Shown piece after piece: positions 43,900-52,663 of a stretch of 64,000 nt of DNA. Origin of the DNA: Pyxidicoccus sp. MSG2 (GTDB lineage Bacteria; Myxococcota; Myxococcia; Myxococcales; Myxococcaceae); contig NZ_JAPNKC010000001.1 in the NCBI RefSeq assembly GCF_026626705.1, forward strand, positions 3,658,001 through 3,722,000, given 5' to 3'. The translations under genes were made by a program, and so were the position numbers. The notes beneath the pieces were generated by a model. The model did no database searches, had not been told where the DNA came from, and saw only the letters and a list, made by a program, of their open reading frames with translations. The number at the start of each line of letters is the position of its first letter. Position 1 is the first letter of the stretch.

Positions 43900-45186
43900 A
43901 TGGGGATGCTTCAGTTCGCGAACGCCCGCATCTTCGACGGCAAGGGTGGAGGGCTCTCCGAGCCCTCGAACGTCCGGGTGAGGGACGGACGTATCGAGAA
44001 GATCTCGACCGCGCCCATTCCGGTGGAGCGCGGCTCCCAGACGACGGTCATCGACTGTGGGGGCCGCGTGCTGATGCCGGGGCTCATCGACGCGCACTGG
44101 CACTCGATGTTCGCGACCATGCCCGCGGCCGTCGCCGTCACCGCGGACGTCGGCTACCTGAACCTGGTGGCGGGGAAGAGCGCCGAGCGGACCCTGCTGC
44201 GCGGCTTCACGAGCGTGAGGGACCTGGGTGGCCCGGTGTTCGGCCTCAAGCGGGCCATCGACGAGGGCATCATCCCGGGGCCGCGCATCTACCCGTCGGG
44301 CGCGTTCATCTCCCAGACGGGGGGACACGGTGACTTCCGCCTGCTCAACGAGCTGCCCCGCGACGCCTCCGGCACCCTGAGCTACACGGAGCGCGTGGGG
44401 GCCGCCGCCATCGCCGACAGCCCGGATGAGGTCCGCCTGCGCGCCCGCGAGCAACTGATGCTGGGCGCCAGCCAGCTCAAGCTGATGGCGGGGGGAGGCG
44501 CCTCCTCGGAGCACGACCCGCTCGACGCCACGCAGTACACCGAGCCGGAGCTGCGCGCCGCCGTCGAGGCCGCGGAGAACTGGGGCACCTATGTCGCCGT
44601 GCACGCCTACACGTCGAAGGCCATCCAGCAGGCCATCGCGGCGGGAGTGAAGTGCATCGACCACGGGCAACTGGCGGACGAGCCCGCGGCGAAGCTGATG
44701 AAGGAGCGGGACGTCTGGTGGAGCCTGCAGCCCTTCCTCGATGACGAGGACGCCATCCCGATGCCGGACGAGGCCCGGCGGGCGAAGCAGTTGCAAATCA
44801 TCGAAGGAACGGACAGGGCATACCAGCTGGCGAAGAAGCACGGCGTCCGGTTGGCCTTCGGCACCGACGTGCTCTTCACCCCCAGGCTCACCGAGCGGCA
44901 TGGCGCGCAGCTGGCGAAGCTGACCCGCTGGTTCACGCCCGCGCAGGCGCTGAAGATGGCGACGGGGGACAACGCCGCGCTGCTGGCGCTGTCCGGGCCG
45001 CGAAACCCCTACCCCGGCAAGCTGGGCGTCATCGAGGAGGGCGCGCTCGCCGACCTCCTGGTGCTCGATGGCGACCCGCTGAAGGGCCTCACGCTGTTCG
45101 ACGACCCGGACACCCACCTGTTGGTCATCGTGAAGGACGGCAAGGTCTACAAGAACCGCCTCGCCCCCGGCGGCACGGGGAGATGA
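43900..45186 (+). CDS. amidohydrolase (Xaa-Pro dipeptidase/imidazolonepropionase-like)
   Basis: A 428-residue metal-dependent hydrolase. Metal ligands in order: IDAHWHS (HxH near residue 65), LKLMAGGG (possible carboxylated Lys), AVHAYTSKA, CIDHGQLAD and FGTDVLFTP (catalytic Asp). The C-terminal beta-sandwich ends ADLLVLDGDPLKGL. Sequence style is that of the amidohydrolase subgroup containing bacterial Xaa-Pro dipeptidases and carboxypeptidase Sgx9260-like enzymes. No signal peptide. Substrate not predictable from sequence. It follows mntP by 65 nt on the same strand and precedes the heavy-metal cluster; the link to either is weak. Confidence 0.78.
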   Translation: MGMLQFANARIFDGKGGGLSEPSNVRVRDGRIEKISTAPIPVERGSQTTVIDCGGRVLMPGLIDAHWHSMFATMPAAVAVTADVGYLNLVAGKSAERTLLRGFTSVRDLGGPVFGLKRAIDEGIIPGPRIYPSGAFISQTGGHGDFRLLNELPRDASGTLSYTERVGAAAIADSPDEVRLRAREQLMLGASQLKLMAGGGASSEHDPLDATQYTEPELRAAVEAAENWGTYVAVHAYTSKAIQQAIAAGVKCIDHGQLADEPAAKLMKERDVWWSLQPFLDDEDAIPMPDEARRAKQLQIIEGTDRAYQLAKKHGVRLAFGTDVLFTPRLTERHGAQLAKLTRWFTPAQALKMATGDNAALLALSGPRNPYPGKLGVIEEGALADLLVLDGDPLKGLTLFDDPDTHLLVIVKDGKVYKNRLAPGGTGR

Positions 45187-45194
45187 CGCCTGCT

Positions 45195-45213
45195 CCCCCG
45201 CGTGCGGCGGGGG
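45195..45213. terminator. 7-bp GC hairpin after the amidohydrolase
   Basis: cccccgc (45195-45201) pairs with gcggggg (45207-45213) with a 5-nt loop, starting 9 nt after the stop. Separates the amidohydrolase from the metal-efflux genes. Confidence 0.4.
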
Positions 45214-45299
45214 CCATCCGGGCGCCCCCACCCTGCCCTTCACACCGCCCGTGAGGCCCGCTCGCGCGTTCCGTCCAGAAGCGTGCTAGGAACGGCCCC

Positions 45300-45614
45300 G
45301 TGCTGCGCATCTGGCTCTGCCTCAGCCTGCTGTTGTTCGCCCCGAGCGTGGGAGGGCTGCTGCCCACCCTGTCGGGTACGGCGGGTGAGGTGTGTGCGCA
45401 GCGCTGCGCGGATGACGACGAGCGCGGGCAGTGCGCTCCCGACTGCGCCGACTGCACCTGCTGTGGCCATGTGCGCTCCGTGGCCGCGGCCGACTTCGCG
45501 CCCTTCCTCCTGCCGCACGTGGAGCGGCCGCCCCGCTTCGCGCACGACGAGGACGCGCCGTCCTCCGCCGACCTGGGCGACATCCTGCACGTCCCCATAG
45601 TCGTCCTCGCGTAG
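45300..45614 (+). CDS. small exported Cys-rich protein at the head of the czc cluster
   Basis: A 104-residue protein from the GTG at 45300 (aggaac site 8 nt upstream). A hydrophobic signal (about residues 3-20, LPTLSG) is followed by a compact Cys-rich stretch, VCAQRC...CAPDCADCTCC with a His right after, then a region with His and Asp. Eight mature Cys in about 30 residues suggest periplasmic metal binding or disulfides. The gene lies 102 nt before the RND efflux operon on the same strand. No family recognised, so a metal role rests on position and composition. Confidence 0.65.
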   Translation: MLRIWLCLSLLLFAPSVGGLLPTLSGTAGEVCAQRCADDDERGQCAPDCADCTCCGHVRSVAAADFAPFLLPHVERPPRFAHDEDAPSSADLGDILHVPIVVLA

Positions 45615-45716
45615 CCCGAGTCCGTCGTCTTGCGTTCTCACGCGTCCATCAGGGCGGGTGTGCCCATGAGGCATGCCCGCGCCGGATGCTCGCCGACTCT
45701 CCGCGAGGTCTTCCCC

Positions 45717-46961
45717 GTGTTGTCCCATCGTCTCGCGACGGCCGCCCTCGGGCTCGCCGCCGCATTGCTCCTGCCTCGCACCGGCGTGGCGCAGTCTTCC
45801 GAGTCCCCTCCCGTCGAGCTCACCCTGGAGGAGGTCCTGTCCCTGGCCCGCCAGCGCGCTCCCGCGTTGCTGGAAGCCACGGGCCGTGTCGCCGAAGCCC
45901 AGGGCCCCGTGGCCGGCGCCGCGCCCCTGTTGCGTGACAACCCCACCGTCGAAGTGGAAGCCGGGCCGCGTACCCTCGGCGATGGCACGCGGGGGTTGGA
46001 GGTGGGCGTGGGGCTCGTCCAGCCCTTCGAGCTGGGCGGCAAGCAGGGCGCCCGCCGGGAGTCCGCGCGCGCCGGGCTGTCCCGGGAGCAGGCGAACCAG
46101 CGCGACGCGGAACGCCGCGTGCTGGGCGAGGTGGCCTCCACCTTCCTCCGCGTCCTGCATGCGCGCGAGCGGCTGAAGCTGGCGCGCGAGGCAGAGGAGG
46201 CCGCCGCGAGCATGGCGCACTCCACGCAGCGCCGCTTCGAGGCGGGAGACGTGCCGGTGGTGGACGTCAACGTGGTGCGCGTGGCGCTCGCGCGGGCCCG
46301 CGCGGCCGCGGTCGGCGCGGAGGGAGACGAAGCGTCCCTCCTCCACCTGCTGCGCGCGCTGCTGGGAATGGGGCTCGCGAAGCCCCTGGGCGTGCGGGGC
46401 GAGTTGCGGGCCCTGGCCACCGCCGCCGCGCCGGTGCCGCTCACCAGCGAGCGCCCGGACCTCGTCGCGATGGAGGCCGAAGTGGCCCAGGCCGAGGCGG
46501 AGCTTCGCCTGGGCCGGAGCGGCGCCTGGCCCGACGTGCAGGTGGGCGTGCGCTACCAGCGCGAGGTGGATGAGACCGCCGTCCTCGGCACGCTCGGCGT
46601 ACCGCTGCCCCTCTTCTCACGAGGACAGGAGGCGCGCGTGACGGGCGAGGCCCGCGTGCGCCGCCTGCGCACCGTACTGGACGCGGCCCGCTCCGCGCGG
46701 GAGGCCCAGGTGGAGGCCGCGCGCGTGCGGCACCGCAAGCAGCAGGAGGCGGTGGACCTGCTGGAGCGCGAGGCCCTGCCGCTGCTGGCCGACAACGCCT
46801 CGCTCGCCGCACGGTCCTACGAGGCGGGGGAGATGGGGCTCGCGGAGTTCCTCCTCGTCCGCCGCGACACGCTCGAAGCCCGCATTGCCTACGTCGACAG
46901 CCTCCTCGAGGCCGCGCTCGCGCGCGTGCAGCTCGCCGTCGAGACAGGAGCCCTGCCATGA
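45717..46961 (+). CDS. czcC: outer-membrane factor of a CzcCBA-type RND efflux system
   Basis: A 414-residue TolC-family protein forming the outer-membrane channel of a tripartite metal efflux pump. The GTG at 45717 gives MLSHRLATAALGLAAALLL and a signal ending GVAQ, with gagg 8 nt upstream; longer in-frame starts at 45630 and 45666 lack this. Two OEP repeats: LEEVLSLARQRAPALLEATGRV with long helices, then LGRSGAWPDVQVGVRYQ and a second helical pair ending MGLAEFLLVRRDTLEARIAY. Length fits CzcC/CusC (about 420). Its last four bases overlap the adaptor gene. The metal cannot be read from it. Confidence 0.85.
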   Translation: MLSHRLATAALGLAAALLLPRTGVAQSSESPPVELTLEEVLSLARQRAPALLEATGRVAEAQGPVAGAAPLLRDNPTVEVEAGPRTLGDGTRGLEVGVGLVQPFELGGKQGARRESARAGLSREQANQRDAERRVLGEVASTFLRVLHARERLKLAREAEEAAASMAHSTQRRFEAGDVPVVDVNVVRVALARARAAAVGAEGDEASLLHLLRALLGMGLAKPLGVRGELRALATAAAPVPLTSERPDLVAMEAEVAQAEAELRLGRSGAWPDVQVGVRYQREVDETAVLGTLGVPLPLFSRGQEARVTGEARVRRLRTVLDAARSAREAQVEAARVRHRKQQEAVDLLEREALPLLADNASLAARSYEAGEMGLAEFLLVRRDTLEARIAYVDSLLEAALARVQLAVETGALP

Positions 46962-48151
46962 AGCCCGCCTTCCAGTTGCTGGCCGCCCTGCTCCTGCTGA
47001 CCGCTTGCAAGTCGGAGTCCCCGAAGCACGAGGATGAGCACGCGCACGAGGGAGTCGAGGGTGCCGAGCCTCACGGCGAGGGCCATGACGAATCCAGCGT
47101 CCACATCGCCGCCGAGATGATGCGCGACCTGCGCGTCACCACCGCCCGCGTGAGCGAGCGACCCGGCGGGGAAAGCGTCACCGCCCTGGGCGAGCTGACG
47201 TTCAGCGAGGATGCGTACGCGGAAGTGTCCTCCCCCATCGCCGCGCGCGTGGGCACCGTCTTCGCCACCACCGGCCAGCAGGTGAAGCAGGGCGACAAGC
47301 TCGCGGAGCTGCGCAGCCCCGAGCTGGGCAAGGCCCGCGCCGCGCTCCAGGCGGCCCAGGCCCGCGCCACCGCCGCGCGGCAGACCGCGGAGCGCAAGCG
47401 CGCCCTCGCCGCCGAGCGCATCGTCGCGCAGAAGGACGTGCAGGCCGCGGAAGCGGAGGCGGCTTCCGCCGACGCGGAGGTCGCCTCGGCCCGGGCGGAG
47501 CTGACGTCGCTGGGCGCGAGCGAGGACGAACTGCGCGGCGGGCAGGGCGCGCCGGGCTTCGTGCTGCGCGCGCCGCTGTCCGGCACCGTCATCGAGCGGG
47601 ACGCGCGGATGGGGCAGATGGCGGACCCCTCGCGCCCCCTCTTCCGCGTGGGCGACCTGTCCTCGCTGTGGCTCATCGTCCACGCCTTCGAGCGCGACGC
47701 CGTGCGCATCCAGCGCGGCGCCCAGGCGCGCGTCACCTTCGCGGCCTTCCCGGGGCAGGAACTCATGGCGAAGGTGGGCCATGTGGGGCAGCGGGTGGAC
47801 GCGGCCTCGCGCACCATCCCCGTGCGGCTGGAGTTGGACAACCGTGAGGGGCTGCTGCGTCCGGGCATGTCCGCGTCCGCGTCCCTCCCCCTGGGCGTCG
47901 AAGGCGCCACCATCACCTCCGTCCCGGCGGCGGCGCTCCAGCGGCTGGAGGGTGGCTGGGTCGCCTTCATCCCCACGGACACGAAGGGCGTGTTCGAGCG
48001 GCGCGAGGTGGGGCGCGGCCGCACGCTCGGCGGCGACGTAGAGGTGCTGTCCGGGCTGAAGGCCGGAGAGCTGGTGGTGGTGGAGGGCGCGTTCCTCCTC
48101 AAGGCCGAGGTGGAGAAGTCGAGCGGTGGAGGGGACCCCCATGCGCACTGA
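46958..48151 (+). CDS. czcB: periplasmic adaptor of the RND efflux system (lipoprotein)
   Basis: A 397-residue membrane-fusion protein with lipobox LLLTACKS (Cys17). A His/Glu-rich N-terminal segment (about 23-50: HEDEHAHEG...HGEGHDESSVHI) may pick up metal. A lipoyl-like half (VSSPIAARVGTVFATTGQQV), a long coiled hairpin (about 125-180, KARAALQAAQARATAARQ), the second lipoyl half (VLRAPLSGTVIERDARMG), and the beta-barrel and membrane-proximal domains follow. It ends GGGDPHAH. It overlaps czcC by 4 nt and czcA by 11 nt, so the three are translationally coupled. Confidence 0.87.
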   Translation: MKPAFQLLAALLLLTACKSESPKHEDEHAHEGVEGAEPHGEGHDESSVHIAAEMMRDLRVTTARVSERPGGESVTALGELTFSEDAYAEVSSPIAARVGTVFATTGQQVKQGDKLAELRSPELGKARAALQAAQARATAARQTAERKRALAAERIVAQKDVQAAEAEAASADAEVASARAELTSLGASEDELRGGQGAPGFVLRAPLSGTVIERDARMGQMADPSRPLFRVGDLSSLWLIVHAFERDAVRIQRGAQARVTFAAFPGQELMAKVGHVGQRVDAASRTIPVRLELDNREGLLRPGMSASASLPLGVEGATITSVPAAALQRLEGGWVAFIPTDTKGVFERREVGRGRTLGGDVEVLSGLKAGELVVVEGAFLLKAEVEKSSGGGDPHAH

Positions 48152-51100
48152 CGGCCCGGCTTCCGCCTCGGTGGTGGACCGCGTGCTGCGCGCGTCCTTC
48201 TCGCGGCCGGGGCTCACGGTGGTGCTCGCGCTGGCGCTCTCCGCCTTCGGGGCCGTGGCGCTCCACGGCCTGCGCCGCGACGTGTTCCCCGACCTGTCCG
48301 CGCCCATCTTCAACGTCATCGTGCAGAACGCGGCCATGGGCGCCGAGGAGCTGGAGACGGCCGTGGCCATCCCCATGGAGGTGGCGCTCGCGGGCCTGCC
48401 GGACGTGCGCCGCATCCGCTCCACCTCGCAGCTCGGCGTGACGCAGGTGACGGTGGAGTTCGAGCCCGACGCCGACTACTTCCGCAGCCGCCAGTACGTC
48501 GCCGAGCGCGTGGCCCAGGCCCAGGCCGAGCTGCCCGCCGGCACGGACGCGCCGCTCGTCTCCAGCCTCACGGGCCGACTCAACGAGGTCTTCGAGTTCA
48601 CCCTGGAGGCCGAGCCCGGCGCGGCCGACCTGATGACGCTGCGCGACCTGGCCGAGTTCGAGGTGAAGAACCGGCTGCTCGCCGTCCCCGGCGTAGCGGG
48701 CGTGGAGCGGCTGGGCGGCTACCTGCGGCAGTTCCAGGTGCAGCTGGACCCGGACCAGATGGTGGCGCGCGGCATCAGCCTGGACGCGGTGGAGCACGCG
48801 CTGGAGGGTGCCAACCTCAACGCCTCCGGCGGCTTCGTGGTGCAGGGGCCCATGGAGTGGACGGTGCGCGCGGTGGGCCGCGCGCAGACGGTGGAGGACC
48901 TGAGCGGCACCGTGGTGGCCCTGCGCGACGGGACACCCGTGCTGCTCGGCGACGTGGCGGACATCCGCGAGGCCCCCGCCGTGCGGCGCGGCATCGCCCA
49001 CCGGCTCAAGGGCGAGGTGGTGAGCTGCCGGGTCATCAAGCAGTTCGGCGCGGACACGGAGCGGGTGGCGGCGGGCGTGCGCGACGCCATCACCGAGCTG
49101 AGCCGCGCCCTGCCTCCGGGCGTGCAACTGCGCATCGTGTATGACCAGTCGGTGCTGGTGGACTCCGCGCTGGGAGGTGTCAGCCGGGCCATCCTGCTCG
49201 GCGCGTTCCTGGTGGTGCTCGTCCTCTTCGGGCTCCTGGGGGACTGGCGCGCGGCGCTCATCGTCACGCTCACCCTGCCCCTCTCCCTGGGAATCGCGGG
49301 CGTGCTGCTGAAGGCGGCGGGCATCGGCATCAACACCATGACGCTGGGCGGACTGGCCATCGCCGTGGGCCTGCTGGTGGACGCGGCCATCATCGTCACG
49401 GAGAACATCGTCCACGACTTGCGCGAGGGCGCGGGGCGCCGTTCCCAGCGCGAGGAGTCGCTCGCGGCCGCGCTGGAGGTGGGCCGGCCCATCGCCTTCG
49501 CCACGCTCATCGTCGTGTCCGTCTTCATTCCCCTGTTCGCGATGACGGGGATTGAAGGGCGCATGTACCAGCCGCTCGCGGCGGCCGTGGTGGCGTGCCT
49601 CGCGGCGTCACTCGGGCTGGCCCTCACGCTGGTGCCGGTGGCCTCGGGATTGTTCCTCCGCGCGCCCCGGCCGGACACGCCGGAGGACGTGTGGCTGGTG
49701 CGCAAGGTGAAGGCCTTCTACGCACCGCTGCTGGAGCGCTGCATGCGCCGGGCGGGACTGGTGCGGCTGGTGGCGCTCGCCATCACCGTGCCGGCGCTGG
49801 GACTGGCCTTCGCCGTGGGCAGCGACTTCATGCCCCGGCTCGACGAGGGCGCGCTGCTGTTGCAGACGGTGCTCCCCGCGGAGGCTTCGCTGGAGGAGGT
49901 GGACCGGCTCAACCACCTGGTCGAGGACGTGCTGCTGGAGTTCCCCGAGGTGGACGACGTGGTGCGCCGCACCGGTCGCGCCGAGCGCACGGAGGACCCG
50001 ATGCCACACACGCTCTCCGACGTGCTCGTGGTGCTCAAGCCGGACCGGGGGCGCTCGCTGGAGAAGCTGGAGGCGGACATGCGCGAGGCGGTGGAGAAGG
50101 TGCCCGGTGTCACCACCCTCTTCACCACGCCGCTGGGCATGCGCATCGACGAGGGCCTGGGCGGCAGCCCCGCCGACCTCTCCGTGCGCATCTTCGGGCC
50201 GGACCTGGAGGTGCTCTCCGGACTGGCCGAGCGGACCCGCGCCATCATGGCGAAGGTGGACGGCGTGGAGGACCTGCGCGCGGAGCAGCTCAGCGGACTG
50301 CCACAGCTCCGCATCACCGTGAATCGCGCCGCAGTGGCCCGCGTGGGCCTCACGCCCGGAGACGTCATCCGCGCGGTGCGCGTGGGGCTGGTGGGACAGG
50401 AGTCCTCTCAAATCTGGAAGGGACAGCGGCGCTATGACCTGGTGCTGCGACTGGCGGACCACCGGCGCGGGGACGCCACCGCCATCCGGAGCCTCCTCGT
50501 GGATGGGCATGACGGCACGCGCATTCCGCTGAGCCAGCTCGCGCGGATTGAGGAGACGTTCGGCGCGGGCAGCATCCGCCGCGAGGCGGGCAGCCGGCGC
50601 ATCGCCGTGGAGGCAGGGGTCTCCGGGCGGGACCTGGGCAGCACCGCGGCCGAGGTGCGCGAGCGACTGGCGGAGGAGCTGAAGCTGCCCACGGGCTACT
50701 TCGTCGACGTGGGCGGCAAGGTGGAGAGCCAGGAGCGCGCGGCGCAATCGTTGATGGTGGCCATCGCGGTGGCGCTGATGGCGGTGGCCATCCTGCTCTA
50801 CCTTGCGCTGGGCTCGCTGTCGGAGGCGCTCGTCATCCTCGCCACGCTGCCGGACGCCTTCGTGGGCGGAATCATTGCGTTGCTCATCGCCGGGGAGACG
50901 TGGAACGTGTCCAGCCTGGTGGGGCTCATCGGCCTGTTCGGCATCGCCGTGCAGAACGGACTGGTGCTGGTGGCGCAGACGAAGCTGCTGGTGGAGCGGG
51001 GCCGGCCCTTCGCCGACGCCCTGCGCGAGGCGAGCATCAGTCGCGTGCGGCCCAAGCTGATGACGGCGAGCACCGCCATCCTCGGACTGCTGCCCCTGCT

Positions 51101-51275
51101 GGTGCTGCCGCTGCACGGCACGGAGGTGGAGCGGCCCCTCGCGGTGGTGATGGTGGGCGGGCTCGTCACATCCACCCTCTTCACCCTGCTGGTGCTGCCC
51201 ACCTTCTACGCCTTCGTCCACGGGCTGCGCGAGCGCGTGGGCCAACGGCTGGCGGCGCGAAGGACGGCGCAGTGA
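48141..51275 (+). CDS. czcA: RND heavy-metal efflux transporter (CzcA family)
   Basis: A 1044-residue inner-membrane RND pump. The ATG at 48141 has a ggagggga site and overlaps czcB; an earlier GTG at 48126 is less well placed. Twelve helices and two large periplasmic loops, with the usual RRDVFPDLSAP, LVVALPLSLGIAG-type and FGIAVQNGLVLVAQ regions. Helix 4 reads GLAIAVGLLVDAAIIVTENI. The CzcA/CusA heavy-metal signature is DFGxxxDGAVVxxEN; here DFG is replaced, the second Asp is kept, and Gly becomes Ala. The pump therefore may carry a divalent metal other than the classic substrates, or another cation. An intergenic hairpin ends the operon. Confidence 0.85.
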   Translation: MRTDGPASASVVDRVLRASFSRPGLTVVLALALSAFGAVALHGLRRDVFPDLSAPIFNVIVQNAAMGAEELETAVAIPMEVALAGLPDVRRIRSTSQLGVTQVTVEFEPDADYFRSRQYVAERVAQAQAELPAGTDAPLVSSLTGRLNEVFEFTLEAEPGAADLMTLRDLAEFEVKNRLLAVPGVAGVERLGGYLRQFQVQLDPDQMVARGISLDAVEHALEGANLNASGGFVVQGPMEWTVRAVGRAQTVEDLSGTVVALRDGTPVLLGDVADIREAPAVRRGIAHRLKGEVVSCRVIKQFGADTERVAAGVRDAITELSRALPPGVQLRIVYDQSVLVDSALGGVSRAILLGAFLVVLVLFGLLGDWRAALIVTLTLPLSLGIAGVLLKAAGIGINTMTLGGLAIAVGLLVDAAIIVTENIVHDLREGAGRRSQREESLAAALEVGRPIAFATLIVVSVFIPLFAMTGIEGRMYQPLAAAVVACLAASLGLALTLVPVASGLFLRAPRPDTPEDVWLVRKVKAFYAPLLERCMRRAGLVRLVALAITVPALGLAFAVGSDFMPRLDEGALLLQTVLPAEASLEEVDRLNHLVEDVLLEFPEVDDVVRRTGRAERTEDPMPHTLSDVLVVLKPDRGRSLEKLEADMREAVEKVPGVTTLFTTPLGMRIDEGLGGSPADLSVRIFGPDLEVLSGLAERTRAIMAKVDGVEDLRAEQLSGLPQLRITVNRAAVARVGLTPGDVIRAVRVGLVGQESSQIWKGQRRYDLVLRLADHRRGDATAIRSLLVDGHDGTRIPLSQLARIEETFGAGSIRREAGSRRIAVEAGVSGRDLGSTAAEVRERLAEELKLPTGYFVDVGGKVESQERAAQSLMVAIAVALMAVAILLYLALGSLSEALVILATLPDAFVGGIIALLIAGETWNVSSLVGLIGLFGIAVQNGLVLVAQTKLLVERGRPFADALREASISRVRPKLMTASTAILGLLPLLVLPLHGTEVERPLAVVMVGGLVTSTLFTLLVLPTFYAFVHGLRERVGQRLAARRTAQ

Positions 51276-51317
51276 GCACGGAGCTCCAGCGCATGTGAGG
51301 CGGGCCGGGCCCGGGGC

Positions 51318-51355
51318 GCACGGGCGTGGAAGGAAGCTTCATTCCACGCCCGTGC
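51318..51355. terminator. 14-bp bidirectional terminator hairpin
   Basis: gcacgggcgtggaa (51318-51331) pairs perfectly with ttccacgcccgtgc (51342-51355) with a 10-nt loop. It sits between the czcA stop (51275) and the convergent hydrolase stop (51370), with TT/AA at the top of the stem. The clearest terminator in the window. Confidence 0.65.
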
Positions 51356-51369
51356 CGGAGTGACGCGGG

Positions 51370-52260
51370 CTACTTCGCGTAGGTGACGACGTCCTCGCGC
51401 ACCTTGCTGACGATGCCCTGCCAGTTGCCGTTGGCGCCGTGGCTGAAGGCCTCGGCGTCATCGCGGAACGACACGGTGTGGTAGCTCCACTTGGCGTGGT
51501 TCTCCTCACAGGGGCCGGAGCCCAGCGTCAAGTCATTGCAGAACCAGTCGGACGGGTTGCAGTACGCGCCGCCCGCGCTGCCCGCGACGCCGCCCGTCGT
51601 GTGGTACGAGACGGCCTCGTCGTCCTGGCCCGGGAGCAGCCCCGAGTACAGCGTGCCCTTGGCACCGGCGAACATGTAGAACCAGATGTTGCGCGTGGTG
51701 TTGTGGTTGTACATGGCGCGCGCCGTCGTGGTGACCAGGTCGCCTACGATGGCGTCGCTGGTGGCCCACTCACCCTTGTCCGCCAATTCGCTGCCGCCGC
51801 CGGCGCCGGACGCCACGTTCACCCACTTGATGTTCCAGCCCACCTGCGTGGTGCCGTCCGTGTTGCCGCACACGCCGCTGGAGTTGGGGACCGCGTTCTT
51901 CTTGTAGCGCGCCGAGCCGCCGTACAGAGACAGCGCGTAGCCAATCTGCAAGTCACCCGCGCTGTGCACGGCGATGTAGCACCAGTTCGTTCCAGTGCAG
52001 AAGCAGTCCAGCGCGTCGCGCACGCGGTAGTTCTGACCGCCAATCTTCTGCCGCCCATCCCAGTTGACGGCCTTCTTGTTCACACCGGCCGCGGTGGAGC
52101 TGGGGCCCCAGTTGGAGAAGTCGGCGTAGTTGCCGGGCTGCGTTCCGCCGGAGTTCTTCCCGTGGATCCACAGCGTGTAGTTGGTGGCCTGGGCTTGCGA
52201 AGCGGACAGCAGGATGACGGCGACCGAGGCAACGAGCGCCGTGCGGACAGCGAGCAACAT
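51370..52260 (-). CDS. secreted putative alpha/beta hydrolase
   Basis: A 296-residue exported protein. The ATG at 52260 (MLLAVRTALVASVAVILLSASQAQA) has ggag 6 nt upstream and a clean signal; the longer in-frame start is rejected. YTLWIHGKNSGG near the N-terminus is the oxyanion-type HG of lipases, and YIAVHSAGDLQIGYAL resembles a nucleophile elbow with HSAGD where lipases have GHSxGG. Later, SYHTTGG and PCEENHAKWSYHTVSF could hold the catalytic His. Ten Cys residues suggest disulfides. A lipase or esterase is likely but not certain; the elbow is non-canonical. It converges with czcA and is divergent from the copper operon. Confidence 0.6.
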   Translation of the reverse strand: MLLAVRTALVASVAVILLSASQAQATNYTLWIHGKNSGGTQPGNYADFSNWGPSSTAAGVNKKAVNWDGRQKIGGQNYRVRDALDCFCTGTNWCYIAVHSAGDLQIGYALSLYGGSARYKKNAVPNSSGVCGNTDGTTQVGWNIKWVNVASGAGGGSELADKGEWATSDAIVGDLVTTTARAMYNHNTTRNIWFYMFAGAKGTLYSGLLPGQDDEAVSYHTTGGVAGSAGGAYCNPSDWFCNDLTLGSGPCEENHAKWSYHTVSFRDDAEAFSHGANGNWQGIVSKVREDVVTYAK

Positions 52261-52663
52261 GAAGACTCCGGGGAGGATTGCGAGGGAATACCCCGAGCGG
52301 GGGACGGGGTGCGGCAAACGCTACCAGTCGTCCGTGAAGCAGTCGTGAGACCGGCCCACTTTTCCCTCGCACCACCATGGGTCCAACTCGCCCTCCCCCT
52401 CGTGCGACGGGCCATGCACGTCGCGACGAGAGCACCGTTCGACATGCACGCCGGGGAAGCGCGTCTCGTGAGCGGGTGAACACCCGGCCGCAACGCATGC
52501 AGTCACAGTGTGATGACCCCGGTTACACATGGCACTCGTCCGTCGTCGGCCGTTCCGCTTCGGCAGCTCGTTGATTCACGCGGTTGCAGCGGCGGGCTTC
52601 GTGGCGCGCGGCTTGCTCAATGGAGCTTCGGTCCTGGACCACCGTCACCTCTCGAGGCCTGCC
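52261..52663. promoter_or_regulatory. 403-nt divergent intergenic region with palindromes
   Basis: No gene supported here. Between the secreted hydrolase and the HMBD-OMF-MCO operon lie several inverted repeats: an imperfect 11/12-nt hairpin at 52399-52430 with one bulge, CGGGTG-aa-CACCCG at 52473-52486, and TCACA-g-TGTGA at 52503-52513. Any could be operator sites for a metal-responsive regulator. Short frames in the region (including a 45-residue extension upstream of 52664) have no homology-like features. No convincing sigma-70 promoter seen. Confidence 0.35.

Noticed and set aside
52321-52530. A short minus-strand frame in the divergent region
   Set aside because: Cys/Arg/His-rich with no recognisable features, and no ribosome-binding site seen.
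52529-52663. An N-terminal extension of the HMBD lipoprotein (45 more residues)
   Set aside because: The ATG at 52664 has its own ribosome-binding site and gives a proper lipobox; the extension has no signal and lies in the palindrome-rich promoter region.
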